Program-made: the position numbers and the translations under genes
Assembly (NCBI RefSeq): GCF_040807025.1
Contig: NC_090980.1
Coordinates: 1 to 64,000 of the forward strand
Reading direction: 5' to 3'
Length of the DNA stretch: 64,000 bases
Source: Struthio camelus
Lineage: Eukaryota > Chordata > Aves > Struthioniformes > Struthionidae
Shown: positions 1-10,280 of the stretch, piece after piece
Position numbering within the stretch: position 1 is the stretch's first letter
How the letters are laid out: each line of letters opens with the position of its first letter
Notes under the pieces: model-generated
What the model was told of the DNA's origin: nothing
The model's database searches: none
The model's input: only the letters and a program-made list of their open reading frames with translations

Positions 1-18
1 CTCTGTCGCCGGGGGCAG

Positions 19-3000
19 GTGTCGGCGCTGGACGCGGGCGCCCGTCACTGGCGGGCGGCGCTAGGACCGCGGCGAGCGGCGGCGGCGGCGCTGGAACTGG
101 CGCTCTGCGCCCTGCACCCGCCGCCGGCCTGGCCCCTCCCGCCGGCGCCTTGCCCCGCCCCCGGCCCCGCCCCCTCGGCCGCCGGGTCCTGGCGCCGGGC
201 TCTGGCCTTGGCCATGCTGAGCCGGCTGGCGCTGGCGCCGCGGGCGCTGCTGGGGGGCGGGGCCGGGGGCGGGGCCGGGGCGGCGGGGCGGAGCCTGGGG
301 GCGGTGGGGCGGGTGCGGCTGGGCGGAGCCTGGGCGCTGCGGGCGCGCTTACGTCAGCGGCCGGCGGGGCTGCTGCTGGCGGCGACGGCGGCCGGGTGGG
401 CGCTGGGCGCCTGGGCGCTGCGGGCCTGCGAGCGGGACTGGTGCGGACTGGGGGGACTGGGGGACTGGGGGGGGTGGGGGGGACTGGGGGGACTGGGGGG
501 ACTGGGGGGAGTGGTGCGGACTGGGGGGACTGGGGGGGAGTGGGGGGAGTGGGGAGGGGTGGGGGGGACTGGGGGGACTGGGGGGACTGGGAGGGGTGGG
601 GGGGGACTGGGGGGGTGGGGGGGACTGGGGGGACTGGGGGGACTGGGGGGGACTGGGGGGGGACTGGGGGGACTGGGGGGGCTGGGGGGGAGTGGGGGGG
701 GTGGGGGGGACTGGGGGGACTGGTGCGGACTGGGGGGACTGGGGGGGCTGGGGGGACTGGGGGGACTGGGGAGGACTGGGAGCACTGGGAGCACTGGAAG
801 CACTGGGGGGGACTGGGAGCACTGGGAGCACTGGGGGGGACTGGGGGGGACTGGGGAGGACTGGGAGCACTGGGGGGGACTGGGGGGGACTGGGGGGGAC
901 TGGGGAGGACTGGGAGCACTGGGGGGGACTGGGGAGCACTGGGAGCACTGGGAGCACTGGGGGGGACTGGGGGGACTGGGGGGGGACTGGGGAGCACTGG
1001 GAGCACTGGGAGGCCCTGGGACGGCCCGGGTGGTGGTGGTGGGGGGGGAGGGTGCTCCCGGGGCCCTACTGGGGCCGTACTGGGAGCACTGGTGCCAGGG
1101 GCCGCGGCAGGGCGCCCGGGGGGGCCGGCTCGCTGGGGGGGGCCCTGTGGCTGCTGCCCGTCACCTTCCTGACGGTGGGATACGGCGACCTGGTGCCGCG
1201 CACGGCCGGGGGCCGCCTCGTCTGCCTGGCCGCCGGCGCCCTGGTCAGCCCCGGGCACGCGTGTGCGTGTGCGGGGGGGGGGCGGCGCGGCGCCACACGG
1301 CTCCACACGGCTCCACACGCGTGTGTCACGGCCGACCTGCCCCGTCGCGGCTCGACACGCGTGTGTCATGGCCGTCCCGCCCCATCGCGGCTCATTGCGG
1401 CTTGACACGGCTCGACACGCGTGTGTCATGGCCGTCCTGCCCCGTCACGTCCCGTCCCGCCCCGTCCTGCCCCGGCGCGGCTCGTCGCGGCTCCACACGC
1501 GTGTGTCATGGCCGTCCCGCCCCGGCGTGGCTCGTCCTGCCCCGTCCTGCCCCGTCGCGGCTCGTCGCGGCTCCACACGGCTCCACACGCGTGTGTCACG
1601 GCCGTCCCACCCCGTCGCGGCTCGTCGCGGCTCGACACGGCTCGACACGCGTGTGTCACAGCCGTCCCGCCCCGTCGCGGCTCGACACAGCTCGACACGC
1701 GTGTGTCATGGCTGTCTGGCCCCATCATGGCTCGAAACGGCTCAACACGCGTGTGTCATGGCCGTCCCGCCCTGTCGCGGCTTGTCCTGCCCCGTCGCGG
1801 CTCGTCGCGGCTCGACACGCGTGTGTCATGGCCGACCTGCCCCGTCGCGGCTCGTCGCGGCTCGACACGCGTGTGTCACGGCCATCCTGCCCCGTCATGG
1901 CTCGTCCTGCCCCGTCACGGCTCGTCGCGGCTCAACACGCGTGTGTCATGGCCGTCCCGCCCCATCGCGGCTCGTCCTGCCCCGTCACGGCTCGACACGG
2001 CTCCACACGCGTGTGTCACGGCCGTCCTGCCCCGTCACGTCCCATCCTGCCCCGTCCCGCCCCGTCACGGCTCGACACGGCTCGTCGCGGCTCGTCGTGG
2101 CTCGACACGGCTCGACACGGCTCCACACGCGTGTGTCATGGCCGTCCAACCCCATCCCAGCTCGTCGCGGCTCGACACGCATGTGTCATGGCCGTCCTGC
2201 CCCGTCGCGGCTGGACACGGCTGGACACGGCTCGACACGTGTGTGTCATGGCCGTCCTGCCCCCGTCCTGCCCCGTCACAGCTCATCGCAGCTCGACACA
2301 CGTGTGTCGTGGCCGTCCCGCCCCGTCGCGTCCCGTCACGGCTCCACACGCGTGTGTCATGGCCGTCCTGCCCTGTCGCGGCTCGTCGCAGCTCGACACG
2401 GCTCGACACGCGTGTGTCATGGCCGTCCTGCCCCGTCGCGGCTCGTCGCGGCTCGACACAGCTCGACACGCGTGTGTCATGGCCGTCCTGCCCCGTCGCG
2501 GCTCGTCGCGGCTCGACACAGCTCGACACGCGTGTGTCATGGCCGTCCTGCCCCGTTGCGGCTCGTCCTGCCCCGTCCTGCCCCGTCGCGGCTCATCGCG
2601 GCTCGTCGCGGCTCAACACGGCTCGACACGGCTCCACACGCGTGTGTCACGGCCGTCCCACCCCGGCGCGGCTCGTCGCGGCTCGACACGGCTCGACACG
2701 CGTGTGTCACGGCCGTCCTGCCCCGTCACGTCCCGTCCTGCCCTGTCCTGCCCCGTCGCGGCTCATCGCGGCTCGACACGCGTGTGTCATGGCCGTCCGG
2801 CCCCGTCCCGCCCCGTCACGCGTGTGTCACGGCCGCAGGGCGTGTGCTGCACGGCGCTGCTGGTGGCCGTGGTGGCCGAGAGGCTTCGCTTCAGCCGGGC
2901 CGAGCGGCTGCTCTACGGCGTCCTGCAGAGCGCCCGCAGCGCCCGCCAGGTGAGGGGGCCCCGGCGTCCGGGGGGGCCCAGGCGTCCGGGAGGGGCCCAG

Positions 3001-5431
3001 GTGTCCGGGGGGGCCCAGGCGTCCGGGGGGGCCCAGGCGTCCGGGAGGGGCCCAGGTGTCCAGGAGGGGCCCAGGTGTCCGGGAGGGACCCAGGTGTCCG
3101 GGGAGGGACCCAGGTGTCCGGGAGGGGCCCAGGCGTCCGGGAGGGACCCAGGTGTCCGGGAGGGGCCCAGGTGTCCGGGGGGGCCCAGGTGTCCGGGAGG
3201 GGCCCAGGTGTCTGGGAAGGGACCCAGGTGTCCGGGAGGGGCCCAGGTGTCCGGGAGGGACCCAGGCGTCCGGGGAGGGACCCAGGTGTCCGGGAGGGGC
3301 CCAGGCGTCCGGGAGGGACCCAGGTGTCCGGGAGGGGCCCAGGTGTCCGGGGGGGCCCAGGCGTCCGGGAGGGGCCCAGGTGTCCGGGAGGGACCCAGGT
3401 GTCCGGGAGGGGCCCAGGTGTCCGGGGAGGGACCCAGGTGTCCGGGAGGGGCCCAGGTGTCCGGGGGGGCCCAGGTGTCCGGGAGGGGCCCAGGTGTCCG
3501 GGAGGGACCCAGGCGTCCGGGGAGGGGCCCAGGCGTCCGGGAGGGGCCCAGGCGTCCGGGGGGACCCAGGTGTCCGGGGGGGCCCAGGCGTCCGGGAGGG
3601 ACCCAGGTGTCCGGGGAGGGGCCCAGGTGTCCGGGAGGGGCCCAGGTGTCCGGGGAGGGACCCAGGTGTCCGGGAGGGGCCCAGGCGTCCGGGAGGGACC
3701 CAGGCGTCCGGGGAGGGGCCCAGGCGTCCGGGAGGGGCCCAGGCGTCCGGGAGGGCCCAGGCGTCTGGGAGGGACCCAGGCGTCCGGGAGGGGCCCAGGC
3801 ATCCGGGGAGGGGCCCAGGTGTCCGGGAGGGGCCCAGGTGTCCGGGGGGACCCAGGTGTCCGGGGAGGGACCCAGGTGTCCGGGAGGGGCCCAGGTGTCC
3901 GGGGAGGGACCCAGGTGTCCGGGAGGGGCCCAGGTGTCGGGCAGGGGCCCAGGCGTCCGGGAGGGACGCAGGTGTCCGGGAGGGGCCCAGGCGTCCGGGA
4001 AGGGGCCCAGGTGTCCGGGGAGGGACCCAGGTGTCCAGGAGGGGCCCAGGTGTCCGGGAGGGGCCCAGGTGTCCGGGGAGGGACCCAGGTGTCCGGGAGG
4101 GGCCCAGGTGTCCGGGAGGGACGCAGGTGTCCGGGAGGGGCCCAGGTGTCCGGGAGGGACGCAGGTGTTTGGGAGGGCCCCGGTGTCCGGGGCGGGGGTG
4201 TGGGGGGGGGGGAGGGCACTGCCCGGACGCCTGGGCCCCAGGTGCGGACGCGGGCGGCGGCGGTGCTGCAAAGCGCCTGGAGGCTTCGCCGGGCGCCGCC
4301 GGCCGAACCCGGGCGCTGGCGGCTGGAGCGGCGGCTGCTGCTGGCGCTGGAGGCGTGAGTGCCGGACGCCTGGGCCCCTGCGGCGGGGGGAGGGGGCGGG
4401 GGGACGCCTGGGCCCCTCGGGGGTGGGGGGGGAGTCCCGGATGCCTGGGCCCCTCGGTGGGGCCGGGGGGGGGGGGCACCTGAGACACTGAGGGCGGGGG
4501 GGGGGGCGGAAGGTGCCCGGACGCCTGGGCCCCCCCGGGTGGAGGGAGCGGCCGGACGCCTGGGCCCATCGCACTCTTCCCCCCCCCCCCCCAACAGGTT
4601 TCGGGACGCCCGAATCCGGCACCGGAAGATCCAGGAGGAGGTGGAGGCCACGCTGAGCCCCTCCAAGGTGAGCCCGGACGCCTGGGCCCCTGCGGGGTTG
4701 GCGGCCGGTGGAGGGGGGGGGGGGCGCTCACCCGGACGCCTGGGCCCCCACCGGGGAGGAGCAGCCCGGAGGAGACGCCTGGGTCCCTCCCGGACGCCTG
4801 GGTCCCTTGGGAAGGGGCAGTACTGGGTTGGTTTTGGGGGGGGGGGGGGGGGGGTTGCCCGGACGCCTGGGCCCCCACCACCACCCGCTCGCTCACCCGG
4901 ACGCCTGGGTCCCTCCCGGCCGCGCAGGTGGCGGCGGCGGTGGCCGAGGTGGCCGAGGGGCAGCGCGACGTCCGGAGCCGCCTCGAGCGCCTCGAGCGCA
5001 GCCTGGAGCAGCTGCGGGAGCTGCTGGGGGCTCCCCGGACGCCTGGGCCCCCCACGGACACCGCCCGGACGCCTGGGCCCCCCACGGACGCTCCCCGGAC
5101 GCCTGGGCCCACCGCGGACACCGCCCGGACGCCTGGGCCCCCCACGGACGCTCCCCGGACGCCTGGGCCCACCGGGGACACCGCCCGGACGCCTGGGCCC
5201 CCCACGGACGCTCCCCGGACGCCTGGGCCCACCGGGGACACCGCCCGGACGCCTGGGCCCGGCGGGGATGAATCTCGGACGCCTGGGTCCCTGGGGGACA
5301 GCGGGGGCCGCTCGGACGCCTGGGCCCCTTGGCCGCCCAGCCCGGACGCCTGGGCCCCCCGGGAGGGGGGGGCCGGGGGCGCTGCCCCCCGTTACCGTAA
5401 TACCCTGTGTCACCCGCCAGGGCCTGTTTAG
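19..5431 (+). CDS. KCNN4: Intermediate-conductance Ca2+-activated K+ channel, exons 3 to 8 (5' end missing)
   Basis: Plasma-membrane K+ channel gated by Ca2+-calmodulin. Exons by splice sites and phase: 19-440, 1111-1243, 2839-2949, 4242-4354, 4598-4667, 4928-5431. The first exon starts at the residue pair equivalent to the LF that follows the S2 end in SK channels, so the N-terminus is not here (compare 46498-47405). S3 to S5 lie in 19-440. The selectivity filter TVGYGD lies near 1172-1189. S6 is the GVCCTALLVAVVAERL stretch at 2839 onward. The calmodulin-binding region covers 4242-4667 and the C-terminal coiled coil 4928 to about 5035. Many Ile, Leu, Lys and Asn positions of the family are Ala, Arg or Gly here, in line with extreme GC pressure. 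After the coiled coil the frame stays open for about 131 residues of RTPGP-type repeat before TAG. SMG9 next door supports KCNN4 over KCNN1-3. Confidence 0.9.
441..1110 (+). repeat. GGGGGGACTGGGGG minisatellite, KCNN4 intron
   Basis: The whole intron is tandem GGGGGGACTG and later GGGAGCACTG units of about 9-12 bp. Runs of five to eight G occur every few bases, so the sense RNA could form many G-quadruplexes. No exon is visible inside it. Confidence 0.9.
1244..2838 (+). repeat. ACACGCGTGTGTC minisatellite, KCNN4 intron
   Basis: About 1.6 kb of short units built from ACACGCGTGTGTCATGGCC, GTCCTGCCCCGTCGCGGCTC and CGGCTCGACACGGCTCGAC. Each long unit carries the self-complementary ACACGCGTGT. 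No exon is seen between the acceptor at 2838 and the donor at 1244. Confidence 0.9.
2950..4241 (+). repeat. Core minisatellite, complement orientation, KCNN4 intron
   Basis: Nearly pure tandem GGGCCCAGGTGTCCGGGAGG with GGCGTCC and GGACCC variants, period about 19-21 bp. It starts a few bases after the donor at 2950 and ends at the acceptor at 4241, where the last copies are in the opposite orientation (CGGACGCCTGGGCCCCAG, then exon). Confidence 0.95.
4355..4597 (+). repeat. Core repeat copies, short KCNN4 intron
   Basis: Five dispersed CCGGACGCCTGGGCCC copies spaced by G-rich DNA, followed by a strong pyrimidine tract and CAACAG acceptor at 4597. Confidence 0.85.
4668..4927 (+). repeat. Core repeat copies, last KCNN4 intron
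   Basis: The donor GTGAGC is directly followed by CCGGACGCCTGGGCCCC. Further copies follow, split by G runs, up to the CGCAG acceptor at 4927. Confidence 0.85.
5034..5365 (+). repeat. Core minisatellite inside the KCNN4 last-exon frame
   Basis: A regular array alternates CCCCGGACGCCTGGGCCC with ACGGACACCG- or ACGGACGCT-type spacers, in units of about 30 bp that pair into 60-bp units. The KCNN4 frame reads it as [18 protein letters not shown] and RTPGPTGDT blocks without a stop. Whether it is translated or an unseen donor lies upstream cannot be decided from DNA alone. Confidence 0.75.
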
Positions 5432-5479
5432 GGGGCTGCCGTAACGCTCCTAATAGCTGCTGCCCTGCGGTTGGGGCAG

Positions 5480-6185
5480 CGTTTTGGGGGGGGGGCCGGG
5501 GGGTATTTGGGACCCTCGAGGGGGGATTTTGGGGGGGGCGCAAGAAACGTTCGGGGCAGTTCAGGGGCGTCTGGGGGGGGCTCGGGGGGCGTTTGGGGCA
5601 GTTTGGGGGGGATTCGGGGCAGTTTGGGGGGGATTCGGGGCAGCCAAGTGGCTCCATGCCGTCTCCAGACGCTATTTGGGGTGAATCCGGGGGGATTCGG
5701 GGCAGTTTGGGGGGGATTTGAGGCAGTTTGGGGGGGATTCGGGGCAGCCGAGCGGCTCCATGCCATCTCCGGACGCTATTTGGGGCGAATCCGGGGGGAT
5801 TCGGGGCAGTTTGGGGGGGATTCGGGGCAGCCGAGCGGCGCCGCACCCTCTCCGGACGCTATTTGGGGCGAATCCGGGGGGATTCGGGGCAGTTTGGGGG
5901 GGATTTGAGGCAGTTTGGGGGGGATTCGGGGCAGCCGAGCGGCTCCATGCCATCTCCGGACGCTATTTGGGGCGAATCCGGGGGGATTCGGGGCAGTTTG
6001 GGGGGGATTCGGGGCAGTTTGGGGGGGATTCGGGGCAGCTGAGCGGCGCCGCACCCTCTCCGGACGCTATTTGGGGCAAATCCGGGGGGATTCGGGGCAG
6101 TTTGGGGGGGATTCGGGGCAGCCGAGCGGCGCCGCACCCTCTCCGGACGCTATTTGGGGCGAATCCGGGGGGATTCGGGACCTGT
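5480..6185 (+). repeat. Tandem repeat in the KCNN4 3' region
   Basis: Blocks of TTTGGGGGGGATTCGGGGCA and CGGACGCTATTTGGGGCGAA repeat about six times with an 85-170 bp higher-order period. They lie downstream of the KCNN4 stop and before the ATTAAA at 6251, so they are probably 3' UTR. Confidence 0.8.
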
Positions 6186-6250
6186 TTGGGGGGAGAAACC
6201 GCCTCTCCGAGCCGTTTCCCCCCCCCCCCCGCCGCCGCCACCGCGCGGCC

Positions 6251-6256
6251 ATTAAA
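6251..6256 (+). terminator. KCNN4: Candidate poly(A) signal ATTAAA for KCNN4
   Basis: ATTAAA lies about 820 bp after the KCNN4 TAG, with no better hexamer in between. It faces the minus-strand signal at 6344-6339, so the two genes end tail to tail within about 90 bp. Confidence 0.5.
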
Positions 6257-6338
6257 CACCCGTTTCCGCCATCTTCCCGGTCTCTTCTCCCCCCCCCCCC
6301 ACGTCGCTAACGAGGCGGCGGCTCGTTACAGCGGTGCC

Positions 6339-6344
6339 TTTAAT
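6339..6344 (-). terminator. Candidate poly(A) signal ATTAAA overlapping a stop codon
   Basis: On the minus strand the zinc-finger frame ends CAT TAA A. The stop codon TAA sits inside the hexamer ATTAAA, so a transcript cleaved in the usual place would have a 3' UTR of only about 10-30 nt. Confidence 0.45.
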
Positions 6345-8758
6345 GCGGGGGGCGCCGGGCGGAGGCCGGGGGGGGGCCGGGCGCCAGCTCCAGCAGCAGG
6401 TAGGGGCCCCCCGGCCCCCCCCCGGCCCCCCCCGGCGCCAGCTCCAGCTCCAGCACGTGCTCGGCCAGCGCCACCACCCGCAGCAGCACCGGCGGCCCGG
6501 GCCCCCCCGAGCCGCCGGAAACTTCCGCCGCCGGGTAACCGGAAACGTCCGCCGGGGGCGGCGCCGGGTCGCCGGAAACTTCCGCCGCCCGGGAGCAGCC
6601 GCGGGGTTGGGGCGGGAGCGGGGGGCCGCCGGCGGCGAGGGCGGAGGCGTAGCCGGAAACTTCCGCGGCGGCGCCCGATGGCGGGGAGCCGGAAACTTCC
6701 GCAGAGCCCGATGGGTAACTGGAAACTTCCGCGGAGCCCGATGGGTAGCTGGAAACTTCCGCAGAGCCCGATGGGTAGCTGGAAACTTCCGCAGAGCCCG
6801 ATGGGTAACTGGAAACTTCCGCAGAGCCCGATGGTGGGTAGCCAGAAACTTCCGCGGAGCCTGATGGGTAGCTGGAAACTTCCACGGTGGCGCCTGATGG
6901 GTAGCTGGAAACTTCTGCGGAGCCCGATGGGTAGCTGGAAACTTCCACAGAGCCCGATGGGTAGCTGGAAACTTCTGCAGAGCCTGATGGGTAGCTGGAA
7001 ACTTCCGCAGAGCCTGATAGGGGGTAGCCGGAAACTTCCATGGAGCCCGATGGGTAGCCGGAAACTTCCATGGAGCCCGATGGGTAGCCGGAAACTTCCG
7101 CAGAGCCCGATGGGTAGCCGGAAACTTCCGCAGAGCCCGATGGCGGGTAGCCGGAAACTTCCGCAGAGCCCGATGGGTAGCTGGAAACTTCCGCAGAGCC
7201 CGATGGCGGGTAGCCAGAAACTTCCGTGGAACCCAATGGGTAGCTGGAAACTTCTGTGGATCCTGATAGGGGGTAGCTGGAAACTTCCACGGAACCTGAT
7301 GGGTAGCTGGAAACTTCCACAGAGCCCAATGGCGGGTAGCTGGAAACTTCCATAGTGCCCGATGGCGGGTAGCTGGAAACTCCCACAGAGCCTGACGGTG
7401 GGTAGCTGGAAACTTCCACAGTGTCTGATACCGGGTAGCTGGAAACTTCCACAGAGCCCGATGGCGGGTAGCTAGAAACTGCCATAGCGCCCGATGGCGA
7501 GTAGCTGGAAACTTCCACAGTGTCTGATGGTGGGTAGCTGGAAACTTCCGCAGAGCCCGATGGGTAGCTGGAAACTTCCACAGCGGCACCCAGTGCTGGG
7601 TAGCTGGAAACTTCCGCGGTGGTGGACGACAGGTAGCCGGAAACTTCCACGCTGCCTGATAGCGGGTAGCCAGAAACTTCCACAGTGCCGGATGGGTAGC
7701 TGGAAACTTCCACAGTGCCCGACGGTGGGTAGCTAGAAACTTCCACGGCGGCGCCCAATGGTGGGTAGCTGGAAACTTCCGCAGAGCCCGATGTAGGGTA
7801 GCTGGAAACTTCCATGGCGCCCGACGTGGGGTAGCCGGAAACTTCCATGGCGCCCGACGTGGGGTAGCCGGGGGGCCTTCCGGAAACGTCCGCCGTCTCT
7901 CCGGAAGCTTCCGGGGGGCCGCGGGGCCGGCGAGCGTGCCAGGCGGCGTGGCGGGCCAGGCGGGCGGCCCGGGCGAAGCGTTTGCCGCAGAGGGGGCAGC
8001 GGGGCCGGGGGGGGGCCGGGGGGGGCGGCCGGGGGGGGGCCGGCGGCGGGCTGGGGGGGGGCCGGGCCCGGGGCTCCCCCTCCTCGTCGCTGCTCGACTC
8101 CGGCAGCCCCTCGAGGCAGAGGCAGTTCTGGGCGTTCTCCTGCCCCGGGGGGGGGGGACGTTGGTGTTGAGCCCCCCCCCCCCAAAAAATACCCCCCCCG
8201 AGACCCCATTGAGACCCCTAGGGACCCCCTGGGAGCCCCCCGGGGACCCCCTGCCCCCTTCGACCCCCCCAAGACCCCCCCAAGGAGCTCCCAGGCCCCC
8301 CTCAGGGACCCCCCAGACCCCCTGGGAGCCCCCCGGGGACCCCCGAGCCCCCTTTGACCCCCCCCAAGGAGCTCCCAGGCCCCCCCAGGGACCCCCTGGC
8401 CCCTAGGACCCCCCCAGGGACCCCCCGGACCCCCCAGGACCCCCCTAGGGACCCCCAAGCCCCCCCCAGAGCCCCCTTCATCCACCTGGGACCCCCCCAG
8501 ACCCCCTGGGAGCCTCCCAGGGACCCCTGAGCCCCCCTTCACCCTCTGGGACCCCCCCTGACCCCCCCAGGGATCCCCCCAACCCCTCCAGGGTGCCCCT
8601 CAAGGGACCCCCGACCCCCCCCAACCCCCCCCATACCCCCAGGGACCCCCCCGGCCCCCCCCCAGCCGTACCAGGGTGACGGGCAGCCCCTCGGGGGCCC
8701 CTTCCAGCACCTCGATCTCGGCCCCCAGCTCCATGGCGGCGCCCAGCTCCATGGCGGC
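6340..8758 (-). CDS. C2H2 zinc-finger protein with expanded decapeptide tail (5' end unresolved)
   Basis: Not assigned to a known gene. Two exons are supported: 8758-8672 (29 codons, acceptor CCACAG, donor GTACGG) and 8139-6340 (600 codons including TAA), joined in phase 0. The first exon reads AAMELGAAMELGAEIEVLEG and on, with an 18-bp internal duplication. The second starts ENAQNCLCLEGLPESSSDEE, then a Pro-rich stretch, one finger of pattern C-x2-C-x12-H-x3-H at about 8010-7935, and then about 38 repeats of EVSSYPSGSA type down to about 6640. It ends with a hydrophobic segment (VLLRVVALAEHVLELELAPG and on). All repeat units are 30, 33 or 36 nt, so the frame never shifts, which argues for translation. 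Earlier exons, if any, lie toward the CpG-rich region at 9.99-10.28 kb. A nuclear DNA-binding role is inferred only from the finger. Confidence 0.6.
6640..7870 (-). repeat. In-frame coding minisatellite (EVSxYPxSGxx)
   Basis: About 38 tandem units; the plus strand shows GGTAGCTGGAAACTTCCGCA. Minus-strand translation gives 10-, 11- and 12-residue units such as EVSSYPSGSA, EVSGYPPSGSA and EVSSYPPLGAAV. The unit probably grew from a unique segment just after the zinc finger, which reads ETADVSGRPPGYP. Confidence 0.85.
8140..8671 (-). repeat. C-rich simple repeat, intron of the zinc-finger gene
   Basis: On the plus strand this is irregular CCCCCTGGGAGCCCCCCGGG and GGGACCCCC units. No exon is seen between the donor at 8671 and the acceptor at 8140 (minus strand). 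Confidence 0.8.
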
Positions 8759-9985
8759 CTGTGGGGGGGGGTGCGGGGGGGGGTCAGCGGGGGGCCCAGG
8801 CGTCCGGGTCCCCCCCCCCCACGAGGGGCCCAGGCATCCGAGATCCCCCCTCCCGCAAAAGGCCCAGGCATCCGGGAACCCCCCCACAAGGGGCCCAGGT
8901 GTCCGGGTGCCCCCCCCCAACGAGGAGCCCAGGCATCCGGGAACCCCCCCACGAGGGGCCCAGGCGTCCGGGTACCCCCTCCCCACGAGGGGCCCAGGCG
9001 TCCGGGACCCCCCCGGCAAAGGGCCCAGGTGTCTGGGATCTCTCCCCCAAAAGGGCCCAGGCGTCCGAGTACCCCCCCCCCCGCCCCACGAGGGACCCAG
9101 GCGTCCGGTTCCCCACCCCAAAGGGCCCAGGTGTCCGGGCCCTGCTGCCCACCGAGGGGCCCAGGCGTCCGGGAACCCCCCCACGATGGACCCAGGTGTC
9201 CGGGTTCCCTCCCCCCCGAGGGGCCCAGGCGTCCGGGATCCCCCCTCCCTCTCCCACCGAGGGGCCCAGGCGTCCGGGCCCTGCTGCCCACCGAGGGGCC
9301 CAGGCGTCCGGGATCCCCCCTCCCTCTCCCACCGAGGGGCCCAGGCGTCCGGGTACCCACCCCAGGAGGGGCCCAGGCGTCCGAGAGCCCCTCCACGAGG
9401 GGCCCAGGCGTCCGGGAACCCCCCTCCCTCTCCCACCGAGGGGCCCAGGCGTCCGGGTACCCACCCCACGAGGGGCCCAGGCGTCCAGGAACCCCCCTCC
9501 CTCTCCCACTGAGGGGCCCAGGCGTCCGGGTACCCCCCAAAGGGCCCAGGCGTCCGAGTACCCCCCTCCCTCTCCTACTGAGGGGCCCAGGCGTCCGGGT
9601 ACCCACCCCACGAGGGGCCCAGGCGTCCGAGAGCCCCTCCACGAGGGGCCCAGGCGTCCGGGATCCCCCCTCCCTCTCCCACCGAGGGGCCCAGGCGTCC
9701 GGGTACCCACCCCACGAGGGGCCCAGGCGTCCGAGAGCCCCCCCACTCCGGGCCCAGGCGTCCGGGTACGCCCCCCCTCCCTCTCTCTCTCCCCCACTTG
9801 GGGCCCAGGCGTCCGAGACCTCTCCCCCCTCAGAAGGGCCCAGGCGTCCGGGCCCCGCCCCGCCGGGCCGTTTTTTGGGGGCGGAGACGCCGGATCGGGC
9901 AAAAAGGGGCGGGCGGGGACCCAGGCGTCCGGGGTTGGGGGGGGGGGAGAAGGGTTCCCCCCTCCCCCCCCCCAGAAGGGACCCA
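8759..9985 (-). repeat. Core minisatellite upstream of the zinc-finger exons
   Basis: Dozens of GGGGCCCAGGCGTCCGGG copies (plus strand) with variable C-rich spacers, including a repeated CCCCCTCCCTCTCCCACCGA spacer. Probably intronic for the minus-strand gene; no further exon could be placed. Confidence 0.85.
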
Positions 9986-9989
9986 GGCG

Positions 9990-10280
9990 TCCGGCCCCCC
10001 CCCCCCCCGCGCTACCCGCTCGCCGCCGCCGCTGCCCCTCCCGGGAGGGGGGGGAGGTGGTGAGAAGGGACGTTGCCCCTTTAAGACCCCCCCACCCCTC
10101 CCGGCGCATGCGCCGCCCTCCGCGCCCGTCCCCCCCTCCTCCGCGCATGCGCGCTCACCCCTCCCCTTCCCAGCCCGACGGCGGCCGCCGAGGTCCAACC
10201 CGCGCCGCCGCCGCCGCCGCCCGGATCCCTCCGCTGCCGCCGCAGGTGCCGCCGCCGCCGCGTGTCCCTCCGCGGCCCCC
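9990..10280. promoter_or_regulatory. CpG-rich promoter region with NRF1-type sites
   Basis: Low-repeat, CpG-dense DNA with GGCGCATGCGCC near 10104 and GCGCATGCGC near 10143, both matching the NRF1 consensus, plus a GCC-repeat stretch. A CCGCAG/GTGCCG junction at 10242 could be the donor of a noncoding first SMG9 exon. It could also serve the minus-strand zinc-finger gene. Inferred from motifs only. Confidence 0.5.

Noticed and set aside
349-957. Silk-, collagen- or antifreeze-like repeat proteins (GLGG, SPPSPP, RTPGP strings)
   Set aside because: They are translations of intronic minisatellites between clear donors and acceptors of KCNN4 and other genes.
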